A DNA stretch of 64,000 nucleotides from Gracilaria vermiculophylla. Its lineage: Eukaryota > Rhodophyta > Florideophyceae > Gracilariales > Gracilariaceae. Numbering within the stretch: position 1 is the first letter of the stretch; each line of letters opens with the position of its first letter. Below are positions 21,590 through 30,429 of this stretch, one piece after another. Location of the stretch: contig JAHNZQ020000181.1 in assembly GCA_019155205.2 (NCBI GenBank), positions 120,704 through 184,703 of the forward strand. The letters run 5' to 3'. The notes under the pieces were generated by a model. That model saw only the letters and a list, made by a program, of their open reading frames with translations. It searched no databases and had not been told where the DNA came from. Position numbers and translations under genes: made by a program.

Positions 21590-23107
21590 TCAGTTCTTTT
21601 TCAACATTCCATGGAAACCAAGAGGCATAACGTGTGGTACATGGGCCTTGGCGATCGTTTCCATACATATTGCATCCACCACGTACATGATTGAGTGTTC
21701 GTGCTCCACGTCCAGAACGATGACCAGCAGACAGCCATCATCCTCGCTGTCTCCATCCGGGTTCGGAACAAATATCGGCTCACCCACGATGCCATTCTTA
21801 GGAATCCAGACCACACGATCTCCGGTGGACACACAAACCTTGGCAATAGCGTCAAATATGCTGTCAATTGCTGTAACTCCATATGCGTACTCGTACTTAC
21901 ATCGCTGTTTGTCAGGATGCACGCTCATGAGTTCAAATGGCTCTGGATTGATTACTTGCATTTCAGCTTGACGTGGAGATGATGAAATTCCCGCTTCACT
22001 CAAAGAATCGAGCGTGAATCGCACAAATGAAGAGTTGGACATTGCTGTCGCTGTGCGCATCTTATCTAGCTCAAACTCATCAAGAATTGACGCATCTTCG
22101 TACAACGACAAATCAATCACCACTGAATCATCATCGTCAAAGGCATTGATGTTGTGAAAACAAACGAATGCTTTGGATGTATACGTTGCAAAGATGCGAT
22201 TGTGTTCTCGCGAAATGACAATGAACTTCGTCCCTTCATTCTTTTTGAAAGACATTCCGTCCATAAGAGACTTGTTGAACGCGACCGCCAAGCTATTCAT
22301 TTCGAGAGGCCACAGTACAAGAATGACATATTTCTGCGTGACTGCAAAAGAATGAATGTATCGAGGGGTTTCACGAAAAGTCGCTAGTGTGTGCGAACAC
22401 CCGTTGCTATCAATCCGAAACACTGTGTATTCTACTTTTGGCAGCCCAAACTTGAAGGTATAGTTAATAAAATCGCCTGTCCATGCATCAAAGTGGCCGT
22501 GTGCAGCAGATATTTGGGCAGAGCGCGGTCCAGCAAACTCACTAAGCCGGAAAAAATGATCAATCTCAAGGGTTTCCTCGTCAAACTTGATAGAAGAAAC
22601 TGCGTCGGTTCGTGCACAAATCCCTTTACCAGGGATGTACTGCACAGTGACGCCGACATTCTGCACATTCATATTGGTCTCGGGATCGATTGGCGCTGGA
22701 GTCCACAGCTGAAAGAACTTTCCGAGGAGAGAACGGCATGGATCAGATCTACCAAATGTGAAGTTCGCATACGAAGACGAATCCGTGCTCTCAATTGCTC
22801 GTACCAATCCATCAGACAGGCTTCGACTTCGGTACGAAACCTTGTTGACAGCGGCATCGATATCAAAATGGTGCAAGATAGAAAATCCATCAAACCAGTG
22901 AAGAGTTTTGTGCTGACGACCATCTTTATGAATTGCTTCAAAGCGACCAGGGCCCATGCGGAATAGACTGGACTTTGAGAGATATGCCGGAAGCTTTCCA
23001 GAGACTTCCAAGTTGACAAACTGTGGATGTTCGGGAACGGTACGGAGGCCGATGGCCAGGGTACGGTTTGGGATGTGTTCCATGGTTGAAGATGTTGGGC
23101 TCGTCAT
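21590..23107 (-). CDS. Carotenoid cleavage oxygenase family protein
   Basis: The 505-residue product belongs to the RPE65/BCO/CCD seven-bladed propeller family of non-haem iron enzymes, which oxidatively cleave carotenoids or apocarotenoids. An early PAYLSKSSLFRMGPGRFE segment and WFDGFSILHHF match the family's N-terminal signature. The four iron-binding histidines are visible: H203 in AAHGHFD, H252 in RYIHSF, H318 in VCFHNI and H499 in LGFHGM, followed by only six residues. The length is normal. I chose the ATG at 23107; the frame stays open to 23191 but only through a TTG. No signal or obvious transit peptide is seen, so a cytosolic location is inferred. A TATA-like motif lies about 50 bp upstream. 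The cleavage position and substrate cannot be read from the sequence. Confidence 0.9.
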   Translation of the reverse strand: MTSPTSSTMEHIPNRTLAIGLRTVPEHPQFVNLEVSGKLPAYLSKSSLFRMGPGRFEAIHKDGRQHKTLHWFDGFSILHHFDIDAAVNKVSYRSRSLSDGLVRAIESTDSSSYANFTFGRSDPCRSLLGKFFQLWTPAPIDPETNMNVQNVGVTVQYIPGKGICARTDAVSSIKFDEETLEIDHFFRLSEFAGPRSAQISAAHGHFDAWTGDFINYTFKFGLPKVEYTVFRIDSNGCSHTLATFRETPRYIHSFAVTQKYVILVLWPLEMNSLAVAFNKSLMDGMSFKKNEGTKFIVISREHNRIFATYTSKAFVCFHNINAFDDDDSVVIDLSLYEDASILDEFELDKMRTATAMSNSSFVRFTLDSLSEAGISSSPRQAEMQVINPEPFELMSVHPDKQRCKYEYAYGVTAIDSIFDAIAKVCVSTGDRVVWIPKNGIVGEPIFVPNPDGDSEDDGCLLVIVLDVEHEHSIMYVVDAICMETIAKAHVPHVMPLGFHGMLKKN

Positions 23108-23157
23108 GATGGGCTTGTTAAAATTAGATTTGGCAGACTCGGAACCGGGACAACGCG

Positions 23158-23164
23158 CTTTATA
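23158..23164 (-). promoter_or_regulatory. TATA-like box of the carotenoid oxygenase gene
   Basis: TATAAAG on the minus strand, 51-57 bases upstream of the chosen ATG at 23107. Its position is plausible for a core promoter with a short leader and supports the internal ATG as the start. A TATATA lies a little further upstream (about 23194-23200). Confidence 0.4.
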
Positions 23165-23200
23165 CGATATCTTGCAGAATGAGACTGGCAAAGTATATAT

Positions 23201-23819
23201 GGTCGTGCTTTAAGGTTGTCCACGAAGAATCCCGTCGTTATGGTTTCCTTTTATCCTCAGGCATTCTCTTCGGAGAGCGAAGACGACTAGTGCACATCAA
23301 CCTGATGCAAGTTCGTGACACTGACAAGCATTCTGCTGATGGACACGGAAACCCTACCTGCTTGGACCTGCTTGGGGTTCAAGGGATGCAGGAAAGGTAG
23401 CATGGGGGACCACCTGTGCACGTTATCATCTGAGACAGGCGTAGAAAAGAACAGAATGCAATTACATTTTGTAATGGCAGTTCTGACATGTGTGAACGGT
23501 CTACAGTGTGGGTCACTTCTTCGGGTGCTACTTTAGACTGGCCACCGCTGAGCATGATGGTTGGTTGACAAATGCTCTCATACGTTACTGCACATTTTAT
23601 TGCGAGGATTTCCACTGGCTCTATGCAAACGTATGAAATAACCTTTTTTCCTCCAATTTCCTATCGTTTCTTGGTCCTTGCTGTCGCTAAATACAAAAGG
23701 ACTTCTCAGTTTAGAACCCGTACCAATCACATTTATATCGTATGTTAATGTATCAAGAAAGTCCTGAAACAGCCCTTAGTTTGCCAAAAGCGTTCTTCAG
23801 CATTTTGATGGGCGGTAGC
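23201..23819. other. Intergenic; no gene seen
   Basis: It separates the promoter of the carotenoid oxygenase gene from the 3' end of the next minus-strand gene. Short frames on both strands lack motifs. Confidence 0.4.
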
Positions 23820-25307
23820 CTACACGGGACATGCATCAACATAGGCACAGACTGTCGATAATCCCTTTTCAAAGAGGTTATGGTCCAGAATTTTGTGCTT
23901 CTCGAGGACATTATTTTCGTATACATGGTATTGTAGGTCTTTTCCTCTCACAGAAGCTCTGCCTTCAAGTCTGTGACACTCTTGACATGAGCCCAATGAC
24001 GCGCCACTGATGTGTGGGGCTGGAAGAAATGGAGGATATTTCACTTGCAATGATGCTTCCAAACCGAGAGTTGCAGTGAAAGTTCCAACCAGACTTATAC
24101 CGCCCAACTGTACCTCAGCAATAATACCGGGGCGAGCCCCATAGAAACCGTTGATTCCTACGCGTTGCTCTTGGACTTTGTCAAAATTGATGTTGAAGGT
24201 CCCAAAGCTGCCGATATCAGGGGGAAGCAAGCTGTCCGCATCCAGGTCATTTGTCGAGAAGCTTGCCCTCACCGCCTCCAGATTTTGATGCGTCGCACGG
24301 AGATACGCATCGACGCCAGAATCCGCAGAAATTTCTTGAATAATATCCACCACGGTAGAGGCGTTGAATTTATAGGTTCCAAAGAATAGAAGCCGTCCAG
24401 TAGACAAGGCTCCCTCAATAGGTTTTCGATGAACCTCTTTCTCATTCGATGCATAATATGTCCGTGATGCTATTAATCTGGAAGAGATATCAGTTTTCAA
24501 TTCCTGTTCCCATCCTACTTCCAGCTTAAACAACCGGGTTATTCTGATATTGTTGATGGCACCTTCTACTACTCCTGATACAGAAATATTTGCACCTGGG
24601 AAAAGAGCAAATTCCGAAAAGACTCCTGAGTCACTGTAAGACTCTGCGTCTGGGAATGAACCTATGGGAGCCCCTACCATTCTCAAGGTAGAATTGTACA
24701 GTGGATTGTCATGAACAACATACCTCTTTAGAGTATGTTTCTTCATGGGTCTTTCCAAAATGTCGAAACGAACTGAAGGAGCTACAAGAGATCCAGATAT
24801 TGCTTTCAGATGTAAAACAATTTTGGAGGAAGAATCGAAAAACTGCACATTGGTCATGCGAAAGAAAAGAACTGGGTCTTGATCATCAATACCATCGAGA
24901 GATGGAACCGGACCACAGAGCTGTTCCCACCGACTCTTATCAATGACAAAAGCTGAGCCCGCACTGTAGTCTTCTCGATCCAGCGCCTTTCCGTTGAGCT
25001 CGATCGTTACGTCATGAGTTTCCCCGTGTCGTTGGCAAGATGACATTTGAATTTCATCGTCTTCCAATTCCTCCCATGACAGGGCATCCATTTTCAGATC
25101 TACAGCAAAATGAACAGTGTGGTCGGATTGCTTCTGGAAATCGGTATCGCACGGCCGTGCGGAAGACGACTTGGAGCCATGGGTTAGACCACGAAGAACA
25201 AACTCCTCTCCTTCAATTTGAGATCCTTTGTGAAGGTGAGTAATCGCTTCAGCGCAAACGAAGAAGACGATAAGCGAAGTGAAGATGTTTTTGGTTGGAA
25301 GATACAT
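23820..25307 (-). CDS. Secreted protein of unknown family
   Basis: The 495-residue protein begins at the ATG at 25307 with a clear signal peptide (a KNIFTSLIVFFVCAEA core). The frame is open a further 48 codons upstream, but that would place the hydrophobic segment internally. The mature part has no second membrane segment. It contains many beta-prone stretches, several N-glycosylation sequons and cysteines concentrated near residues 60-110 and at the C-terminus (SCQECH, a CPV end). I do not recognise a domain. It is the first of three secreted-protein genes in a 5 kb block and is not obviously homologous to the other two. A cell-surface or matrix role is an inference only. Confidence 0.6.
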   Translation of the reverse strand: MYLPTKNIFTSLIVFFVCAEAITHLHKGSQIEGEEFVLRGLTHGSKSSSARPCDTDFQKQSDHTVHFAVDLKMDALSWEELEDDEIQMSSCQRHGETHDVTIELNGKALDREDYSAGSAFVIDKSRWEQLCGPVPSLDGIDDQDPVLFFRMTNVQFFDSSSKIVLHLKAISGSLVAPSVRFDILERPMKKHTLKRYVVHDNPLYNSTLRMVGAPIGSFPDAESYSDSGVFSEFALFPGANISVSGVVEGAINNIRITRLFKLEVGWEQELKTDISSRLIASRTYYASNEKEVHRKPIEGALSTGRLLFFGTYKFNASTVVDIIQEISADSGVDAYLRATHQNLEAVRASFSTNDLDADSLLPPDIGSFGTFNINFDKVQEQRVGINGFYGARPGIIAEVQLGGISLVGTFTATLGLEASLQVKYPPFLPAPHISGASLGSCQECHRLEGRASVRGKDLQYHVYENNVLEKHKILDHNLFEKGLSTVCAYVDACPV

Positions 25308-26190
25308 AGTACTCAGATATTTTTTCTGCCGTACTGCCACGCTCAAGTTAAAAGTAAGTCTAACTGAGACTGTATGTCTTCTTCGTATGGTAAGAAACGG
25401 TGTTGGAATAAATCTGAACTTATGAAGGAGAAAAATCTTCACAGAGTGCACCTTCTGAAATGAAAAGGTACACGAATGCTAAAAGAAAATTCAGATGTGC
25501 ACCAAGGCAGCAGGATTCTGGATGCTCGAGCTGTATCCAACAATTTTTCCTTCGTGGACTTTACAGCATTTGTAATGTTGTAATGCAAGAATGAAATGCG
25601 ATAACAAAGTAGACCAGCAATTTTCAGAAGACCCTCATATGACCCCTTTTTATCATCAAAACTCCGACCGTTGAACTACTCAAATAGACAAATCTCGATT
25701 CCTAGTCAGTACTTTGATTTTCGTTACTTCGTTGAAACACTTTCCAAAACAGTAAGATCTATATCTATTTTGAGCATACGGCACCATAGAGTTTGTAGAA
25801 AAGGTCACACCATTTGCATATTTCTGTTCAGTAAACATGAAGTTTAGAAGGTGTTATGTTGCACAAAACGCAGGTTACCATTGTTTTTCTCGGAGATTAT
25901 TTTGCGGGGGCAAGAATATAAATGGAATCATGTTTATACTTCAATTCAGCTAAAAACTTTGATCTGTTAATCAAGAGTAGATAAAGAGGTTCTGATGATG
26001 TTTTGCTCTTTTGCTTTTATGAATAAAGTTGAAGCATTTAAGCATAGTTCGAACATATTGACCTCTGGAATTGTTTGTCGGCCACAAACCGCGAGGCATG
26101 AAAATGATAACATATTCGTTCTTGATCTAAAACATGTAGTGAAAAAATCTGAGGAGAAAATAGGTAATCAAAACGTGTTCATCAATCTGT
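25308..26190. other. Intergenic, AT-rich; no gene seen
   Basis: About 880 bp between two minus-strand secreted-protein genes. One 96-codon plus frame at 25995-26285 overlaps the 3' end of the next gene and is probably chance. Confidence 0.4.
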
Positions 26191-26949
26191 TCAGGGAAGA
26201 AAAGGATTTCCTCCGATTTCCTGGGTTGTATCAGAATCAATATTCACAACAGGAAGCTCGTTGTAAAACCCATCACCAGCAATAATATCGTTTGTGTTGC
26301 TTGAAACCACATGAAGCACTTTCTCATCTATCAGTGTGACGCGCGAGACTTTAACATACACTGCAGCCCTTGAAGGGGTATCACTAACCCCGATTGCAGA
26401 AATTGAGCCGTTTATTCTCAATCTGCTTCCCTGAAAGCTTTCCATGATTCGTCTAGCCGCGATTGCTTTGATGCTGTAGTTGTCAACACGGGACATGGCT
26501 TCCTGAATGGCTGACTCTGAATGAGATTGGTTTAGATCAATTCCCATCTCGGTCAAGAAAGGTATGCTAAGACCGCCTTCATACATTCGTTTGCTATTCT
26601 CATAGAGAACCTGTTCGTGATGATTCAATGTTGAGCGGTACAGCTGATCGCTTGCGGCCAAAAAGCGAGAGGTGACGCCATGAATTCTGTAATCAAAATT
26701 GAAGGATGCCCTTAATCCCGACCGAACGTTGATAACTCCTTGTCCAATAGGTCCAAAGAATAGGGTAAAGTCCTGCAGGACTGTAGTGTTTCGTTGTTCT
26801 TGAGCATCAACATTTGGTCGAATAGAAAGCTTGACATTTTCAACTCGTTGAACGATGGAAAGACGGTCAAGACTTGGAGTACAACTACCGGAGACTAAAA
26901 TTGTGCTCAGTGCAAAAAGAAAGGCCAAGATCATTACGCATGCTTTCAT
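26191..26949 (-). CDS. Secreted protein, paralogue of the gene at 27942
   Basis: From the ATG at 26949 the 252-residue product starts with a signal peptide (an ILAFLFALSTILVSGSC core). A further in-frame start at 27027 would put this segment internally and is less likely. The mature protein aligns along its length with the product of the divergent gene at 27942-28688. Shared features include the opening L.IV..V..VK, a G.INV/GTMSYD.-.HGV/NGVSS block, the YE/YGGGL..PFL...GI.L segment, AARNIMES-type AA.-.IMESF, and a VSSN-type VVSS block near the end. No membrane anchor or known domain is visible. The family appears to be undescribed as far as I can tell. Confidence 0.65.
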   Translation of the reverse strand: MKACVMILAFLFALSTILVSGSCTPSLDRLSIVQRVENVKLSIRPNVDAQEQRNTTVLQDFTLFFGPIGQGVINVRSGLRASFNFDYRIHGVTSRFLAASDQLYRSTLNHHEQVLYENSKRMYEGGLSIPFLTEMGIDLNQSHSESAIQEAMSRVDNYSIKAIAARRIMESFQGSRLRINGSISAIGVSDTPSRAAVYVKVSRVTLIDEKVLHVVSSNTNDIIAGDGFYNELPVVNIDSDTTQEIGGNPFLP

Positions 26950-27941
26950 ATTGGTATTGATGAGTACCTTGCGAAGGTGTTTGGATGAGTTTGGCGATTC
27001 ATTGAGAATAGAAGGAGAGATATGCACCTGATATGAAGAAGGTGAGGAGGGAGTGGGGGTGGGGGGGTGGTGGTTGTAGTTTCACTGAACTATGACTGAT
27101 GTGTGCGTGTATGCAACGCTGCCACCTTCGTATGGCACTTCACTGCACAAAAAACGCCACGGCATCCCTCCAAAAATATGCAGAGCAATGCTGCTGCACA
27201 GAAAGAATATCACTAAATGATGCAGGGGTTGTTGGTCCTGACAATGTGCAACGTTACAACAGCTTAATTTGTGGCGCGTGGAATGGCATGGTTGTGTTCA
27301 GTCTTTGTATCAATTTAAGAGAAGGGTTGGCAAAGTACAAAAATTATTCATATTATGCGGAAACGAGATTTGCAGTGTTCGTAACTCGAGGGAGCAGTGA
27401 TTTTGGTATTTTCTCCACGAGTCGCACAAACAGCAAATCAAAATCATTAAAAAAAAAACAGCAGTGTGCAAATGCAGGTTGAAAGATAGGTAATTTGCCT
27501 CGGTGCGATATCCCAATCACATTCAACGCCCACTGCCGCGTTTTTTTTTCTCGTGTAGCTTAGAATATGTCTTCGATGCATGTTTTCCTTGCACTCGAAT
27601 TTGGCTCCTTTTCGTTGCTTTGACCGCACAATATGTTCTAGCTTCAACTTTAAGGTACTGATGCCCCACTCTTCGTAGTCTGGCGATCTGTATTGGACTC
27701 ATTCTTGCCAACTTGCTAGTGAATGAGACGAGATTGTATAAAGCAAGCCATTGATGAAACAACAGGATATGTGCAAATGAAAATATTGAGCTACGTCATG
27801 AAAAATGCGTGATTTCTGTCTGGGCTACCTTTATATAAGGAATGGTGGTTCTTCATTCCGCCTGCTCTTCTTCTCTTTGTATCAGATTTTTCGTATCCGC
27901 AACCCTGACATTTTTTCTCTGGTTCATCACAAGGACATAAG
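26950..27941. other. Shared upstream region of the divergent secreted paralogues
   Basis: About 990 bp between the start codons of the two paralogues. It contains a poly-G stretch around 27060, a poly-A run near 27450, a poly-T run near 27540 and the TATA box at 27832-27840 for the plus-strand gene. The frames in it are short and unrecognised. Confidence 0.5.
27832..27840 (+). promoter_or_regulatory. TATA box upstream of the secreted-protein gene at 27942
   Basis: TATATAAGG lies 102-110 bp upstream of the ATG at 27942, in a context otherwise free of coding frames. It is a good match to a eukaryotic TATA box. Confidence 0.55.
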
Positions 27942-28688
27942 ATGATCGCTCTTCGCTACACAATTGGACTGTTTCTGGTGGCATGTGTGACTGCTCTTCC
28001 TGTCGAAGATTTAACCAAATTAAGTATCGTAAAGGATGTCAAGTATGTTAAACAGGCCGTTCATGTGGCCGCTTCTTTTCAATCCAATTCTTCTGAAGTT
28101 ATAAATGAATTCTCAGTTTCTCGCGGACGAGTAACGAGCGGAACTTTGTCATGCCGAGGTATTTGTAAAGGAACAATGTCCTACGATATCACGATCAACG
28201 GCGTATCTTCAGAATACTTGGACAGCAAAGACAGAATTTTCCGAGAGGCTCTAAATAGCAATCAGATTGCGATGTACGACAGCGCTAAGAGCAGCTATGG
28301 AGGTGGGCTCAATGTTCCATTTTTACGAGGCGTTGGTATCAATCTGGGGGGCAGCTATTCTCAGGAGCAGGTGGATGAGGCTTCGCAGCGTTTGGAAAAC
28401 TACGACTCTCTTGCTGATGCGGCACGAAACATCATGGAAAGTTTTGATATGGTTTCAGTTCGCGTGTGGGGAAGACTGGAGGTGACAAGCTACACGAGCA
28501 TAGAATCTGTAGCAACTGCATATGTCAAGTTTGCAAAAGTTACACTCCTGGATGGTTCGGAGCTTCGTGTCGTATCCTCTTCTGGTGCCGACGTGAGCGC
28601 CGTTGATAATCGCGGCACCGAATTGCCTGTCGAGAACTGGGAAGGCGGAGCCGACCAGAAGTCTGACGGAGACAACTTTTTCTTCTGA
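27942..28688 (+). CDS. Secreted protein, paralogue of the gene at 26191
   Basis: The 248-residue product opens with a signal peptide (MIALRYTIGLFLVACVTA) cut near ALP-VED. The mature protein has two nearby cysteines (SCRGICKG, about 65-72) absent from its paralogue. The conserved central block is YGGGLNVPFLRGVGINLGGS, followed by AARNIMESF and a C-terminal VVSSSG segment; the end is acidic and closes with DNFFF. Identity to the divergent neighbour looks like roughly a third by eye. A TATA box lies about 105 bp upstream and an AATAAA motif about 40 bp after the stop. The start is the first ATG after the leader and gives the signal peptide. Function unknown. Confidence 0.7.
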   Translation: MIALRYTIGLFLVACVTALPVEDLTKLSIVKDVKYVKQAVHVAASFQSNSSEVINEFSVSRGRVTSGTLSCRGICKGTMSYDITINGVSSEYLDSKDRIFREALNSNQIAMYDSAKSSYGGGLNVPFLRGVGINLGGSYSQEQVDEASQRLENYDSLADAARNIMESFDMVSVRVWGRLEVTSYTSIESVATAYVKFAKVTLLDGSELRVVSSSGADVSAVDNRGTELPVENWEGGADQKSDGDNFFF

Positions 28689-29277
28689 GAAGTGCTTGCT
28701 TATTACTTTGGCCACAACAGAGTGAAATAAAGAACTGATTTAAAAATTACAAATATAGCGTGCCCCTCCTTGATGGTTCTCTGGCAGTCCATTTGGACGC
28801 CCAGCAGCTCGCCCCAATGCTCTGTTTCACAACGGTCTGTCGCTTTCCGTTCTATGGCCGACAGCGGCTGTTCGCAAACTTTAGATCTCGGTATCGAGCG
28901 GCAAGGCGTACCACCATTCAACGCCTTGGGCAATTTCCACTACACTGGGAACACTGAGCGACTACCGTAGGAAAAGCTCAACCACTATAGTGCGTCATGT
29001 GGCTTTATAACGCTCGTGAACTGTAGACTGTCGACCACTGCGCCGCCTTCTGAGGATGTGCTCCGAGGGTGCAGGAGATAGCAACGTTCTGGCCTTAAGT
29101 ACTGGTACATGCTAAACGATCGGCCTTTGTTTAACAGGTTGCGTGTCAAATTCTCATACACCCGGCACTACAGTCGGGCTCAGATCGCACTCGCGTGAAC
29201 ACATTTGGTCAACTGAATCAACAAAAGTATCTTCTCCTACATAACTATAGCGGCCCTGTCCTAAATCTGAGGATCGT
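28689..29277. other. Intergenic between convergent genes
   Basis: An AATAAA motif at about 28725 fits polyadenylation of the plus-strand gene. The remaining 500 bp shows no gene. Confidence 0.45.
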
Positions 29278-30429
29278 TCACGACTCTGCCTTCGCCGTAG
29301 GATAATCAGTGTAGCCTTCGCTGGTCAACACATTTTCCACGGAGGAGTAGTACACCGACTGCGGCGCCGGTTCAGCAAGTTCCGCCCCAGTCGAAATGCG
29401 TTCCACAAAATCCGGGTTGCTGATGAACGGTCTTCCAAACGAAACCATGTCCGCGTGTCCCGCGGCGATTTCCTCCTCAGCGGACTTTGCATCATAACCA
29501 ACGTTCGCCATGAGCACACCAGGGTACACTTTGCGGAAATCTGCCATGGTCATTGGTTCTCCCTTCTCGTGAAAACCGAAGCCCAAACCGATCATTATGT
29601 GAAGGTATCCCAGCTTGTATCCAGCTAGCCGTTCGGCGTAGTACAAAAACGACTCGCGGTAGTCATCAGACCCCATCCCGTTGAACACGCCGTTGGGCGA
29701 GAGACGCAGTCCAACCTGATGCGGCTCGAACACCGTCAGCACCTTGCGCAAAATTTCATCGACAATGCGGAACCGATTTTCCATACTGCCGCCATACTTG
29801 TCGTCGCGATGGTTCGAAACACTCTCCAAGAACTCATCCAAAAGGTATCCGTTTGCGCAGTGGAGTTCGACACCATCGAAGCCGGCATCCTTTGCGCACT
29901 GCGCAGCATTACGATACTCCTCGGGGAGCGCCTGGACCTCCTCCAGCGTCAATGCACGCGGCGTTTCGATGTCGACCTCACCGGGTAAGTTGGTGCAGGC
30001 TTGCTTTCCAGAGCGACTGGCGCGCTTGATTGCAGACGGCGCCACTGCCAGTTTCATGTCTCCCTCGTAGCCACTCACCCCCTCGCGAAAGGAGGAGTGA
30101 CTGGCGCGGCCCGTGTGCCACAGCTGACAAAAGATCTTGCCGTCTCGCTCGTGAACACGGTCCGTGACAATCTTCCAGGCCTCTGCGTGCTCGGGTTCGA
30201 AGATGTCCGGCGCCTGAAACCAGCCGCGAGCGACGACAGATGTGTGGGTGCCCTCGGTGATCACGAGACCAGCGGAGGCGCGCTGGGCGTAATATTCGGC
30301 CATCAGCTCGTTGGCCATAAGTTTTTCACCGGCGCGGCCGCGTGTCATTGGTGCCATGGCGATGCGGTTCTTCAGATTGAGCGAGCCACCAAGGTGAATG
30401 GGGGAAAGAAGATTTGGGTAGCTAGCCAT
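29278..30429 (-). CDS. Old Yellow Enzyme / 12-oxophytodienoate reductase-like flavoprotein
   Basis: The 383-residue protein is a full-length FMN-dependent ene-reductase of the Old Yellow Enzyme family, which reduces the C=C bond of alpha,beta-unsaturated carbonyls with NADPH. Visible signatures are the NRIAMAPMTRGRA start of the barrel, FCQLWHTGRASH, and VELHCANGYLLDEFL with H190, N193 and Tyr195 as substrate-binding pair and proton donor; then NHRDDKYGGSMENRFR and VSFGRPFISNPDF, the FMN-phosphate loop. The His/Asn pair resembles yeast OYE more than the His/His of plant OPR. No transit peptide or peroxisomal SKL end is present (it ends KAES), so a cytosolic enzyme is inferred. The start is the first in-frame ATG. 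Confidence 0.93.
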   Translation of the reverse strand: MASYPNLLSPIHLGGSLNLKNRIAMAPMTRGRAGEKLMANELMAEYYAQRASAGLVITEGTHTSVVARGWFQAPDIFEPEHAEAWKIVTDRVHERDGKIFCQLWHTGRASHSSFREGVSGYEGDMKLAVAPSAIKRASRSGKQACTNLPGEVDIETPRALTLEEVQALPEEYRNAAQCAKDAGFDGVELHCANGYLLDEFLESVSNHRDDKYGGSMENRFRIVDEILRKVLTVFEPHQVGLRLSPNGVFNGMGSDDYRESFLYYAERLAGYKLGYLHIMIGLGFGFHEKGEPMTMADFRKVYPGVLMANVGYDAKSAEEEIAAGHADMVSFGRPFISNPDFVERISTGAELAEPAPQSVYYSSVENVLTSEGYTDYPTAKAES

